NCBI GenBank assembly: GCA_022826925.1
Contig: JAJDTX010000105.1
Coordinates: forward strand, 107,468 to 171,467
Reading direction: 5' to 3'
Origin: Bryobacterales bacterium
Lineage (GTDB): Bacteria > Acidobacteriota > Terriglobia > Bryobacterales > UBA6623
DNA: 64,000 nt
Positions within the stretch are counted from its first letter, which is position 1. The number at the start of each line of letters is the position of its first letter. The translations under genes were made by a program, and so were the position numbers. Shown here one piece after another: positions 27,835-36,293 of the stretch. A model generated the notes under the pieces. That model made no database searches, was not told the DNA's origin, and was given only the letters and a program-made list of their open reading frames with translations.

Positions 27835-28026
27835 ATGCTCCTGCGCGAGAGAGCTATCGGGTGGATTGCGGGCGCGGGGTTCTTGCTTGGCTTGCCTCCA
27901 GCGCTGCACATGAGCTTTCTGGACCACCGGGATTGGGCCTGGGGCGTCGTGCTGATGCTCTCTGGACTCTTCTACTCCCTGGCCGGGGGGCGCTACGGGG
28001 CGGCCAAGTCAGGATCCTCGTCGTGA
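27835..28026 (+). pseudogene. Remnant of an NSS sodium-dependent transporter (C-terminal third only)
   Basis: The translation RERAIGWIAGAGFLLGLPPALHMSFLDHRDWAWGVVLMLSGLFYSLAGGRYGAAK aligns without gaps to the transporter at 33481-35034 (RRKALYGIVSAGFLLGLPSALNMNVLDNQDWVWGVALILSGLFFALAVGRYGARK). Only about 55 residues, two transmembrane segments near the C-terminus, remain. Nothing homologous was seen upstream, and the frame stops soon after. A 77-codon frame from 27793 encloses it, but this is too small to be a transporter. It lies between the divergent PQQ enzyme and the reductase gene. Confidence 0.82.
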
Positions 28027-28078
28027 TTCTTGCGGTTTGCAATCGAGGGTTGGCTGCAGCCACAGCCAAGCATTCCCA

Positions 28079-29038
28079 ATGAGGGCGATCGGATCGGAAG
28101 AGATCATCCGCGCCTTGCCCATGGGCAAGGCCATTGCCGCAATGCGGGAGGCCTTTGCTGCTCGTGTTGAAGGCAGGGTCGACGAGCCGCCTAGAACGGT
28201 CCTGCACACTGGTGCCTCGCGCGGCGCGACTCTCGTGATGCCGGCCGCGCTAGCTGTTGGCGACGTTCCCCTGTTGGTCGTCAAGGTCGTGTCGGTCTTC
28301 CCAGCGAACAGAGAGAAGGGCATGGACTCGATACACGGCACGGTGATCGCCGTCGAGGCCGAGACCGGATTGCCGATCGCGATGCTGGACGGGGCCTCGC
28401 TCACGGCCATTCGGACCGCCGCTGCGTGCGGCTTGGCGACCGACCTGCTGGCCCGCAGGGACAGCGCAGTGCTGGCTGTCTTCGGCAGCGGCGTGCACGC
28501 GCGCACGCAAGTGCAGGCGATGCGCGAGGTGCGGTCCATCAATGAGGTTCGGATCTACAACCCCAACACGGAGTCTGCCGCGGCGATGGCGGCAGGGTTG
28601 GCCGCCGGCGGGGCCTCGGCGTGCCGCTTTCGCGTTGCGGATTCCCCTGCGTCCGCTTTGGCCGGCGCCGACATCGCTTGTGCTGCCACCACATCCCGCG
28701 TTCCGGTGTTTGAAGACTGCGCCGTGCCGGCCGGCCTGCACATCAACGCGATCGGGTCGTTCCATGCCACGGACCGGGAGGTTCCAGGGGCGACTGTTGC
28801 TCGGTCCGCCGTTTTCGTGGACGACCGCGAAGCTGCTCTTGAAGAGGCGGGTGACTTGATCATGGCGATCGGCGAAGGGCTCGTTGAGGCGGATCACGTC
28901 CGCTCGGATCTGGGCAGCCTGGTGCTCGGCAGAGCCGACGGCCGCCGATCCGACGATGAAGTGACGTTTTTCAAGTCCGTGGGATTGGCGGTGCAAGACG
29001 CCGCGGCTACGCAGGCGGTCTTGCGGGCGGTGCGCTGA
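28079..29038 (+). CDS. Ornithine cyclodeaminase/mu-crystallin family reductase
   Basis: 319 aa, Rossmann NAD(P)H-binding (VLAVFGSGVHARTQVQAM at about residues 131-148). The start is the ATG before RAIGSEEIIRALPMGKAIAAMREAF. Other family motifs are HTGASRGATLVMPAAL, LDGASLTAIRTAAACGLAT and GLHINAIGSFHATDREVP. The family includes ornithine cyclodeaminase, alanine dehydrogenase and delta-1-pyrroline-2-carboxylate reductase (LhpI). The facing gene on the other strand is an enolase-superfamily enzyme resembling cis-3-hydroxyproline dehydratase, whose product is delta-1-pyrroline-2-carboxylate. A pyrroline-2-carboxylate reductase role is therefore the best guess. The two genes converge with a 19-bp gap. 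Confidence 0.88.
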   Translation: MRAIGSEEIIRALPMGKAIAAMREAFAARVEGRVDEPPRTVLHTGASRGATLVMPAALAVGDVPLLVVKVVSVFPANREKGMDSIHGTVIAVEAETGLPIAMLDGASLTAIRTAAACGLATDLLARRDSAVLAVFGSGVHARTQVQAMREVRSINEVRIYNPNTESAAAMAAGLAAGGASACRFRVADSPASALAGADIACAATTSRVPVFEDCAVPAGLHINAIGSFHATDREVPGATVARSAVFVDDREAALEEAGDLIMAIGEGLVEADHVRSDLGSLVLGRADGRRSDDEVTFFKSVGLAVQDAAATQAVLRAVR

Positions 29039-29057
29039 TCGCTAGGATGGATGCGGG

Positions 29058-30161
29058 CTATTCGATCACTAGGACCGGCTCGCCCAGAACGGCCGGATCG
29101 GGCTGCAATCCAAGGCCCGGCCCGGTCGGTGCGGCCAAGCGGCCCCCGTGGCGGAGTGGCGGATTGCGGGCCGTGCTGACGGTGACGTAGCTGTTGAAGT
29201 CGGTCGAGGTAAACAGCGCTCGCGGCGGCGTGCTGTGCGCTAGGTGGGCGATCGCCGCGGTCGTGAAGTCGCCGCCCCAGGTGTCCTCGATCGTCATGCC
29301 AATGCCCAGGCTCACGCACAGGTCGCGCATCTGCTTGGCCTTGGTCAACCCTCCTAGTTTGCTGATCTTGAGGTTGATCACGTCCATCGCGCGATCGCCA
29401 TTGGCCCGCAACAGGGCGCGAATGCTGTCGATTGACTCGTCGAGCACGAACGGGTGGTCCGTTTGCCGGCGGATCGAGAGGCATTCCTCGTAAGAAGCGC
29501 AGGGTTGTTCGATGTATACGTCGAGATCTCGCACCGCGCGCACGACCCTCATCGCATCGTGCATCAGCCAGCCCGTGTTGGCATCCGCGACCAGGCGGTC
29601 GCCATCGCCGACCACCTCGGAGGCGAAGCGGATCCGCTGGATATCTGTGGTGGCGTCCGAGCCGACCTTGAGTTGGAATCGCGTGTAGCCTGCGGCGCGG
29701 TGGGTCGAGACGAGTTCGGCCATGCGCTCTGGCGTCTCCTGCGAGATTGCCCGGTAGAGGACAAAGTCATCGCCGTAGCGGCCGCCCAGCATCTCGCATA
29801 GCGGCAGGCCTGCCGCTTGCCCCAAAATGTCCCAGCAGGCCACGTCGATGGGAGATTTGACATAGGGGTGTCCCTTAAGCGCCGCGTCCATCGTCTCGTT
29901 GAGCGGCCCCAGCGCTCTGGGATCCAAGCCGAGCAGGGCGGGGCCGATCTCTGCGATCCCTGTCCGTGCGCCTGCGGCATAGGCGGGCAGGTAGGCTGGC
30001 CCGAGCGGGCAGACCTCGCCGTAGCCGCTCAGGCCCTCGTCAGTGTCGATCCGCACTATGGTGCTGTCGAAGACGGTTACCGTGTTGCCTCCCGACCAGT
30101 TGTACGGTCCCTCGACCAGCGGCAGGTCCGCTTGGTAGGCGCTGATCCTGCCGATCTTCAC
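29058..30161 (-). CDS. Enolase-superfamily dehydratase, probable cis-3-hydroxy-L-proline dehydratase
   Basis: 367 aa from a GTG with Shine-Dalgarno CGGAGG. The MLE-type capping domain starts MKIGRISAYQADLPLVEGPYNW, then a barrel. Catalytic K165 (RFQLKVG) and K265 (INLKISKLGG), and metal ligands D193 (VADANTG), E219 (YIEQP) and D241 (VLDESID), are all present, so it should be active. The N-terminal pattern EGPY-W-SGG and GEVCPLGPAYLPAYA match my recollection of cis-3-hydroxy-L-proline dehydratases; proline racemase or betaine epimerase relatives remain possible. The GTG overlaps the stop of the NCS1 permease by 4 bp (GTGA), so uptake and reaction are coupled. The reading frame is open far upstream inside the permease; that is a shadow. 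Confidence 0.85.
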   Translation of the reverse strand: MKIGRISAYQADLPLVEGPYNWSGGNTVTVFDSTIVRIDTDEGLSGYGEVCPLGPAYLPAYAAGARTGIAEIGPALLGLDPRALGPLNETMDAALKGHPYVKSPIDVACWDILGQAAGLPLCEMLGGRYGDDFVLYRAISQETPERMAELVSTHRAAGYTRFQLKVGSDATTDIQRIRFASEVVGDGDRLVADANTGWLMHDAMRVVRAVRDLDVYIEQPCASYEECLSIRRQTDHPFVLDESIDSIRALLRANGDRAMDVINLKISKLGGLTKAKQMRDLCVSLGIGMTIEDTWGGDFTTAAIAHLAHSTPPRALFTSTDFNSYVTVSTARNPPLRHGGRLAAPTGPGLGLQPDPAVLGEPVLVIE

Positions 30162-31870
30162 GGCTGTGCTGCCTCCGTCGCGACGGCGTCGCGCTTGGAG
30201 CGTTCGCGGAGAGTGAAGAAGATCGTTCCCGCGACGAAATACAGCAGGGTCGGGATCGGCAGTTGCGTATGCAGCTTGGCCAGCATCGACCGGTAACTCT
30301 CCACCGGAGCGGTCAGCGTGCAGTACCCCAGCCAGACGCAGGCTGCCAGTGCCAGCGCGGCAACGATTCCCGAGACGGCCATCCGTCGGTCGACAGGTGT
30401 GCGCCGCGTCACGGGTGCGTCGGGGACTGCCGGGGACTCTCCGGGCGCCGGATCGCTCTCGGCGATGTCGCTCGCTCCCGCTCCCATCGCCTTGGCCAGC
30501 AGCCAGTACGAGACCATGCCGCAGGCGTACACCGGCAGGAACAGGTAGAACAGGTGCATTGTTCCGGTGCGTTCCAGCACGACGGCTAGGGCCACCGAGA
30601 TGGCCCACGCCAGCAGCGCGGCCCAGTTGATCGCTTGGCCGGCATGGCTGGACCAATAGCGCCGCAGCCCGGTGCGCGGAAAAATCCAGTGCTCGGTCAC
30701 CACGATCGCTCCAATCGGCGAAATCAGCAGGCCGTAGACAGCGACGTAGTCCAGCAGGCCAGTAAACACGAACGGGAAGCAGGCCACGACGGTTGTGACC
30801 ACCCCGGCCACCAGAGTGATCTTGGCGCGGGACCAGTTGGGCGTGACCGCTTGAAGCGCCAGCCCTACGCGGTACAGGGTGGGGTTCGAGGTTGTCCAAC
30901 CGGCGATCACCACCGCCAGCGCTCCGGCCCAGCCCAGCGCCTGGAAGCCGACCTCGCCGGCGTCCAGTTGTACCAGCGGGCTTCCCAGCAACACGGCGGC
31001 GCCGGCTCCCATCACGCCGGCGCAGATCCATGCGAGGTAGTGCCCGAGAAACATCCCGAACGAGGAGAACAGGCCGTACGACTTCTTCCGCGCAAAGCGG
31101 AACAGCGCCATGTCCGACAGGGCCCCGTGCATGCCGAGGTTGCAGATCCACGCAAAGGCGGCGACCTTCCAGAAGCCCATCGGCTCGCTGCCGTCGGGGG
31201 TCTGGCCAGTCCAGACGGACGTCCGGGCCATCTCGAAGAAGCCTTGCTCGCCCGAAGAGGCGAACAGCTCGGGCAGGACCGCCAGAGCGCCGACGACGAA
31301 CATCAGGAACATCCACGGCGAGCACACCGTGGCGAAGGTGGCCAGCCTCTGGAAGCCGAGGACCGCCAGAGTTACCACCACGGCTCCCACGGCGAGCACC
31401 ACGAGAACGAAGCGGAAATCTGTCGGATACCAGTCGAGCTGCGGTGGGATTCCGAACGGGATGCGCACCGCCGAAGCTGAGACCGTGATCATGCAGCCGG
31501 CCATGATCGAGTACAGGCAGGCGTTGACAACGCTGTAGATCGAGTTCAGCCGAGGCCCGCCGATCTTGCGCAGATACCAGTACAGCGTCAGGCGCGTGTC
31601 GACCGCGATCGGCGCGCAAACCAGAGTCCAGGTCAGCACTGCCATCAAGTTGCCGACGATCAAGCCGAAGAAGATGTCTTGGACGCTCGCTCCCCAGTTC
31701 ACGAAGGTGACCCCGATGACGAATTCCGTCGCCGCGACATGTTCGCCGGCATATGCGCCGGCAAAGTAGCCCGGTCCCAGCAGCCGCGATCTGGGAATCG
31801 GCTCCCTGTCGAATTCGTACAAGAATTCCGGGTCGTGGCTGGCGGCAGTGGTCGCTGTGGTATCGCTCAT
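30158..31870 (-). CDS. NCS1-family permease (cytosine/purine/allantoin transporter family)
   Basis: 570 aa, about twelve transmembrane helices, inner membrane. The N-terminal PIPRSRLLGPGYFAGAYAGEHVAATEF, then FVNWGASVQDIFFGLIVGN and IAGWTTSNPTLYRVGLALQ fit the NCS1 cation or proton symporters for nucleobases, hydantoins and related small nitrogen compounds. It is translationally coupled (4-bp overlap) to the downstream enolase-superfamily dehydratase, so it may import that enzyme's substrate, possibly hydroxyproline. It carries a long hydrophilic loop rich in Asp/Pro between helices 10 and 11 and a charged tail. Family secure, substrate inferred. Confidence 0.87.
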   Translation of the reverse strand: MSDTTATTAASHDPEFLYEFDREPIPRSRLLGPGYFAGAYAGEHVAATEFVIGVTFVNWGASVQDIFFGLIVGNLMAVLTWTLVCAPIAVDTRLTLYWYLRKIGGPRLNSIYSVVNACLYSIMAGCMITVSASAVRIPFGIPPQLDWYPTDFRFVLVVLAVGAVVVTLAVLGFQRLATFATVCSPWMFLMFVVGALAVLPELFASSGEQGFFEMARTSVWTGQTPDGSEPMGFWKVAAFAWICNLGMHGALSDMALFRFARKKSYGLFSSFGMFLGHYLAWICAGVMGAGAAVLLGSPLVQLDAGEVGFQALGWAGALAVVIAGWTTSNPTLYRVGLALQAVTPNWSRAKITLVAGVVTTVVACFPFVFTGLLDYVAVYGLLISPIGAIVVTEHWIFPRTGLRRYWSSHAGQAINWAALLAWAISVALAVVLERTGTMHLFYLFLPVYACGMVSYWLLAKAMGAGASDIAESDPAPGESPAVPDAPVTRRTPVDRRMAVSGIVAALALAACVWLGYCTLTAPVESYRSMLAKLHTQLPIPTLLYFVAGTIFFTLRERSKRDAVATEAAQP

Positions 31871-31899
31871 GGTTTCTCGTTCTGGCTCGCGCTAGGTCT

Positions 31900-33159
31900 C
31901 TAGGTCTGGCGCTGGCTCAAGACCTCGGATTCGTACGTGCGGATCTCGTCCAGCCACGACGATTCCGAGGGGACGCCGCTGGTCTCGCAGAATCGATCCC
32001 AGACTGCCCCGGACGGCATCGTGCGCAGCAGTTCCAGCAGCGCTAGCCGGCCCGTGAAGTCCCCGTCCCGCTCCAGCTGGCGCAGACGCTCGGCCGGCTC
32101 TAGCAGGGCCAGCAGCAGCGCCTTCTGGACAGCCCGCGCGCCGATTACCCACGCCGCGACACGGTTGATGCTGGCGTCGAAGAAGTCGAGCCCGATATGC
32201 ACCCGCCCCAAGTAGTCACCGCGCACGAGTTCCTTGGCGATTTCCCGCACCTCGTCGGATAGGATCACCACGTGGTCGCTGTCCCAGCGCACGCCCCGGC
32301 TGATATGCAGCAGCAAGCGGTCCAGCCATAGCAGCACCGCTGAGATCTTGTCGGAGACCACTTCGGTCGGGTGGAAGTGCCCCGCGTCCAGGCAGAGCAG
32401 CTTGCGGCGGGTAATCGCGTAGCCGAGGTAGAACTCGTGCGAGCCAGCCACGTAGGACTCCGAACCGAGCCCGAACAGCTTGCATTCCACCGCATCGAGG
32501 TTGCAGGCGGGATCCAGCGGCTCCGCGAACACCTGATCGAGCGCCTCCACCAAGCGCTCGCGCGGGATCTTCCGGTCGGCCGGCAGGTCCTTGTAGCCGT
32601 CCGGAATCCACACGTTCGTCACGCAGGGCGATCCCAGCGCCTGTCCGAAGGCCGCGCCGATCTTCCGGCAGGCGCGGCCGTGCTCGATCCAGAAGCGACG
32701 TACGCCCTCGTCTGGGTGCGCGAGAGTGAACCCGTCTTCGGCAAGCGGATGGGCGAAGAAGGTCGGGTTGAAGTCGACGCCCAGGCCGGACTCGCGGGCC
32801 CAATCGATCCAGCCCGCGAAATGCTCGGGCCGGATCTCGTCCCGATCGACCCGCAGGCCGCCGGACTCGGCGTAGATCGCGTGGAGGTTGATGCGGTGCC
32901 TGCCGGGGATTAGCGAGACGGCTTTCTCGAAGTCGGTGCGCAGCTCGCCTGGCGTGCGCGCCCGGCCGGGGTAGTTGCCCGTAATCGCCAGTCCCCCGCC
33001 GATGTCGCCGGATTGGCCCTCGAAGCCCCCGATGTCGTCGCCCTGCCAGCAATGCAGCGAGATCTGGACAGACGCGAGGCGTCCAATCGCAGCATCGCAG
33101 TCAACCCCTATCTCTGCATAGCGCTCTTGCGCTTGGGCATATCCCGTGGATGCGGGCAA
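31900..33159 (-). CDS. rhaA: L-rhamnose isomerase
   Basis: 419 aa from a TTG at 33159, equal to the length of the E. coli enzyme; no ATG lies nearer. The frame is open to 33279, but those residues do not look like RhaA. It converts L-rhamnose to L-rhamnulose with Mn2+. Motifs: [78 protein letters not shown] and [13 protein letters not shown], which hold the metal and sugar ligands. It stands 29 bp upstream of the NCS1 permease gene. No rhamnulokinase, aldolase or regulator is visible here. TATCCT at 33175-33170 lies 10 nt before the TTG. Confidence 0.9.
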   Translation of the reverse strand: MPASTGYAQAQERYAEIGVDCDAAIGRLASVQISLHCWQGDDIGGFEGQSGDIGGGLAITGNYPGRARTPGELRTDFEKAVSLIPGRHRINLHAIYAESGGLRVDRDEIRPEHFAGWIDWARESGLGVDFNPTFFAHPLAEDGFTLAHPDEGVRRFWIEHGRACRKIGAAFGQALGSPCVTNVWIPDGYKDLPADRKIPRERLVEALDQVFAEPLDPACNLDAVECKLFGLGSESYVAGSHEFYLGYAITRRKLLCLDAGHFHPTEVVSDKISAVLLWLDRLLLHISRGVRWDSDHVVILSDEVREIAKELVRGDYLGRVHIGLDFFDASINRVAAWVIGARAVQKALLLALLEPAERLRQLERDGDFTGRLALLELLRTMPSGAVWDRFCETSGVPSESSWLDEIRTYESEVLSQRQT

Positions 33160-33480
33160 AGTGGAATCAAGGATACCCGATCCATCGTGGCCCTGCCGCT
33201 GGCTGCCCAGCGCCCGGACAGACCTAGCGCAGGGCAAGGGCTTTGTGTAGGACCAGGGCGTAGGGATTGGGCTCCGCATCTTGAAGCCGGAGACGATGCA
33301 GTGGCTGCGACGGCAGTCTCAGCGGGGCGAGGTGCAGCTGGGCCCGCGCAACCGGCGTCTGGGCCGGGACGAGCGCACCCGCGGGGGTGACGTCCGGTGG
33401 ATCGCCGGCAATGACCGGTTCCTCCTCGGCGGCCGCGGCCAGCGGCAGAGCGAGAGCGATCTGGCGCGGGTCCGGTATCC
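33160..33480. other. 321-bp spacer between NSS transporter and rhaA
   Basis: GC-rich region between two minus-strand genes. Apart from the -10-like TATCCT (minus, 33175-33170) that may serve rhaA, I see no coding pattern, repeat or hairpin with a U-tract. Open frames here are extensions of neighbours without family similarity. Confidence 0.4.
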
Positions 33481-35034
33481 TCAAGCGGACTCGTCTCCCC
33501 GTCGCACCGAAGCGGCGATCCGCTTGTTGCACAGGAAGAGAACAACCGCCACGATACCGAGTTGGACGAGCACAGTACCCACGCTGAACACGTGGTCCGC
33601 GCCGAACGGGACCAGCCAGCCCTGGGGATCGTCCTGCCACGCTTGGTAGAGCAGCCAGACGGTTAGGACTACGGCTTCGAACGGAACCACGGTACGGATC
33701 ACGAAGTCCCACCAAGAGCCGATCCTGATGTCCGAGTGTTCGTGGTTGAGCGTCTCGTCGCGGAACTTCCGCGCACCGTAGCGCCCGACAGCGAGCGCAA
33801 AGAACAGGCCCGACAGGATCAGGGCCACGCCCCAGACCCAGTCTTGATTATCAAGGACGTTCATGTTGAGCGCTGATGGCAGCCCGAGCAGGAACCCGGC
33901 GGAAACAATGCCATAGAGAGCTTTCCGGCGGTCGAATCCCGCGTCCTCGAACGTGCGGGTCGCGACCTCGACCATTGCGATCAAACTGGTGAACGCGGCG
34001 AACGCAAGCGCGATGAAGAACAGCGCCATGAAGAAGCCGCCCTGGGGCATCGAGCGGAACAACTCGGGCATCCAAATGAACGTGATACCTGTGTTGCCTT
34101 CGGAGAAGACGGTGTCTTGCACCAGTTGCTCCGAGAACGGCTGCCCGTCGCGGACAGCTTGCTCGAGTGAGCCCAGCCCCCGCAGCTGGTCGGGATCCGT
34201 GGCAGCCCGGTCGATCAGCGCCGGCACTGCCGAGAAGACCGTGCAGAAGACCATGATCCCGGCCAGCAGGCTGATGGCGTTGTTAGCGGCCGGGAGCACG
34301 AAGCTGTTGAGCGCAGTATCCTCCCGCTCCCGCTGGTAGGCGGCGTAGCAGATCACCAGTCCCCAGCCAGCACCTGTGTCCCAAGCATTCTGGGTCAGGG
34401 CCTCGATCCATATCCGCGCCCTGGTCAGCTCGCTCCAGTCGATTCCGAACAGGTACGCGATGCCGTCCGACGCCCCTGGCAGCGTCACCGCCCGGGCAAC
34501 GAGCACGAGTACCAGGACGATCAGCGCGGGCATGAGGACTGTCGCGACCCGCTCGATCGCCGAAACCCCCTTGGCCACGACGAGCACGGCTAGCCCGAGC
34601 ATTATGGCGTGGCAGACAGCGGGAAGAGCCGAAGACGTGAAGTCGCTCCAGAATGCGCCTGGAACCGGAGACGACAGGCTGCCCCCGATCGCGGCGACCG
34701 CGTAGCGAACCGTCCAGCCCGCCACCACGGAGTAGTAGCAGAGGATTCCGGAGCAGACGCAGACCACCATCGCTCCGGTCCATGCCCATCTGGGCCCCGC
34801 GAGGCTCACGAATGCCCGGACAGGGCCGGAACGCGTCTTTCGGCCCATGCCGAATTCCAAGAGAATCAGCGGAATCGACCAAAGGAACAGGAAGACGATC
34901 CAAGCTACGAGGAATTCCCCACCTCCGTTCTTGGCGGCGATCCGCGGGAACCGCCAGATGTTGCCTGTGCCGACTGCCATGCCAAGCATGGCCAGCATCA
35001 TGGTCCACCGGGACCCGAACCGCCTTGATCCCAT
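33481..35034 (-). CDS. Sodium-dependent (NSS/SNF family) transporter
   Basis: 517 aa Na+ symporter, complete. TM1 has the expected signature MLAMLGMAVGTGNIWRFPRIAAKNGGGEFLVAW, then about eleven further helices. LSGLFFALAVGRYGARK near the C-terminus is the segment shared with the remnant at 27835-28026. Bacterial members transport amino acids; the substrate is unknown. A TnpB tail begins about 95 bp upstream, and the start region has no good Shine-Dalgarno, so the promoter may have been changed by the former insertion. It is different enough from the transporter at 1-1274 to be a separate paralogue. Confidence 0.93.
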   Translation of the reverse strand: MGSRRFGSRWTMMLAMLGMAVGTGNIWRFPRIAAKNGGGEFLVAWIVFLFLWSIPLILLEFGMGRKTRSGPVRAFVSLAGPRWAWTGAMVVCVCSGILCYYSVVAGWTVRYAVAAIGGSLSSPVPGAFWSDFTSSALPAVCHAIMLGLAVLVVAKGVSAIERVATVLMPALIVLVLVLVARAVTLPGASDGIAYLFGIDWSELTRARIWIEALTQNAWDTGAGWGLVICYAAYQREREDTALNSFVLPAANNAISLLAGIMVFCTVFSAVPALIDRAATDPDQLRGLGSLEQAVRDGQPFSEQLVQDTVFSEGNTGITFIWMPELFRSMPQGGFFMALFFIALAFAAFTSLIAMVEVATRTFEDAGFDRRKALYGIVSAGFLLGLPSALNMNVLDNQDWVWGVALILSGLFFALAVGRYGARKFRDETLNHEHSDIRIGSWWDFVIRTVVPFEAVVLTVWLLYQAWQDDPQGWLVPFGADHVFSVGTVLVQLGIVAVVLFLCNKRIAASVRRGDESA

Positions 35035-35129
35035 GGAAGTACCGCCGGGTCTGGCTGCGCTTGCAGGCCTCGCATGGCCTGCGATGCAGCGCGAGGGTTC
35101 CCCAATTCTTGCATAGCGGGACTCCGGCA

Positions 35130-35287
35130 GTGCGCCACCGGCTGGACGTGCCTGCGGCAGCCAGCTCGGCTGCGAGAATGCTGGTGGCAGCGTTTACGTC
35201 AAGGTCTATAGCCAAGCCGCACGCCCTGCAGCGGTAGGTTTGGGACGCAACGCGGAACCTGTCATTGGAAGACGGGTACGCTTGCAC
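35130..35287 (-). pseudogene. TnpB (IS200/IS605 family) C-terminal remnant
   Basis: The frame reads RFRVASQTYRCRACGLAIDLDVNAATSILAAEL, which matches the end of TnpB proteins: the second CxxC of the zinc ribbon followed by the RuvC-III Asp motif (D-DVNAA-NI). A basic tail of the kind common in TnpB follows. The rest of TnpB, including the first CxxC and the RuvC-I/II parts, is missing, and a stop lies a few codons upstream. No TnpA gene or clear IS end hairpins remain. It is a dead insertion scar between the TonB-receptor remnant and the NSS gene. Confidence 0.72.
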
Positions 35288-35373
35288 TCCGCTTAGCTCG
35301 CCCTTGCGGACGGGCTACGAGGGCGACCATCTCTCACCTGCCCCCGCTCTGGAAACGAGCGCGGGCGACTCGA

Positions 35374-35640
35374 TCAGAACACGAACCTCAGTCTGAATTG
35401 CAACAGGCGCTACGTGCGTTGGAACCGGTTCTCGCTGCCGGCCCTGGTGATCCGCCCCACGGCGGGCGATCTGATGTTCGCAGCCGGGTTGTTGAATTGC
35501 GGTGTGTTCGTCACGTTGAAGAACTCCGCCCGAAACTGGAGTCGTTTCCCCTCTCCGACGCTGAAGTTCTTGTGCGTTGAAACGTTCGCCAGCTTCGTGC
35601 CCGGGCGCCAGGCTGGCTGGGCGAGCGCGAAATCAGTCGT
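35374..35640 (-). pseudogene. TonB-dependent receptor C-terminal remnant with in-frame TAG
   Basis: Translated on the minus strand: PAWRPGTKLANVSTHKNFSVGEGKRLQFRAEFFNVTNTPQFNNPAANIRSPAVGRITRAG, then SENRFQRT, a TAG stop, and in the same frame RLLQFRLRFVF before TGA (35376-35374). This is the classic last strand set of Oar-type receptors (LQFRAEFFNVTNTPQFNNP, terminal aromatic). The remnant begins at the very end of the bacterioferritin gene, so about 1000 residues are lost. It is related to, but clearly diverged from, the intact receptor at 36294-39662. A GC hairpin (CGCTC/GAGCG, 35345-35361) without a U-tract follows it. Confidence 0.85.
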
Positions 35641-36106
35641 TGCGAATCTGCTGCGCTAGGTAGAGGCCGAGGCCAGCGTCCTTGATGATCTGCAACTGCG
35701 ACTCAAGCCAGTCGATACGGTCTTCTTCTCGTGTCAGGATGCTCTCTATCAACTCGCGAGAGGCATCGTCTCCCCGTTCAGTGCAGGTGCTGACGCCCGC
35801 GTTCGCGCAGTCGGCGGTCTTCTTGGCGAGCTTCCGGTCGTGGCTGTGCATCTCGGCGACATCCGAACCAACCTTGACCGAGTAGGTGTCGCGCAGGTTC
35901 GGCATGCCCTCGAGGAACAGAATCCTGTCGATCAACTGCTCGGCGAAGACCATGTTCGCAATCGAGTCCTTGCGAATCCTCTTGGCCAAGCTGTCGTAGC
36001 CCCAGTCCAAGCACATGCGGGCGTGGAGGAACGACTGGTTGATCGCCGTCAATTCATACTTCAGCAGTTGGCGCAGGACCGTTAGGACTTGTGGATCGCC
36101 ACGCAT
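35633..36106 (-). CDS. bfr: Bacterioferritin subunit with heme Met but degenerate ferroxidase site
   Basis: 157 aa, collinear with E. coli Bfr without gaps. Heme ligand Met52 is kept (IANMVF). Of the di-iron ligands only E18 and E127 remain; E51, H54, E94 and H130 are replaced by N, F, A and R. The subunit should therefore bind heme at the dimer interface but not oxidise iron. It may mix with a ferroxidase-competent subunit encoded elsewhere, as in two-subunit bacterioferritins. It carries four cysteines (32, 100, 108 and nearby). The ATG has a good Shine-Dalgarno (AAGGGGAG). A TATGAT box lies at 36172-36167. Confidence 0.92.
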   Translation of the reverse strand: MRGDPQVLTVLRQLLKYELTAINQSFLHARMCLDWGYDSLAKRIRKDSIANMVFAEQLIDRILFLEGMPNLRDTYSVKVGSDVAEMHSHDRKLAKKTADCANAGVSTCTERGDDASRELIESILTREEDRIDWLESQLQIIKDAGLGLYLAQQIRND

Positions 36107-36243
36107 TGATGTAAAAGCTCCCCTTAGATCCGTGGGCTGACAGTTCCGCGGCCCGATCTTTTGGCAATCATAGCCTACTCAGTTCGGCGTCCCGCCTTGG
36201 CGTGGCTTCGCTTGCTGCGTTCAGGCTCGAGCACAAACAAGAA

Positions 36244-36269
36244 GGCGGGCACCCGTCGGGGTGCCCGCC
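36244..36269 (-). terminator. Rho-independent terminator of the TonB-dependent receptor gene
   Basis: A perfect 11-bp inverted repeat, GGCGGGCACCC (36244-36254) and GGGTGCCCGCC (36259-36269), with a 4-nt loop. On the minus strand it is followed by TTCTTGTTTGT, a U-rich run. It lies 24 bp after the receptor stop codon. It is the clearest intrinsic terminator in the window. Confidence 0.88.
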
Positions 36270-36293
36270 GGTTAAGTCTCTCCAGTGTCTAGG

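Noticed and set aside
29058..31619. Single 853-codon open frame covering dehydratase and most of the permease
   Set aside because: The N-terminal two thirds are an antisense-free shifted shadow of the NCS1 permease (Arg/Gly/Pro-rich, no family pattern); the real gene starts at the GTG at 30161 with its own Shine-Dalgarno.
33224..33715. Open frames between rhaA and the NSS transporter as a small gene
   Set aside because: They extend into neighbouring coding sequence in shifted frames and show no protein pattern.
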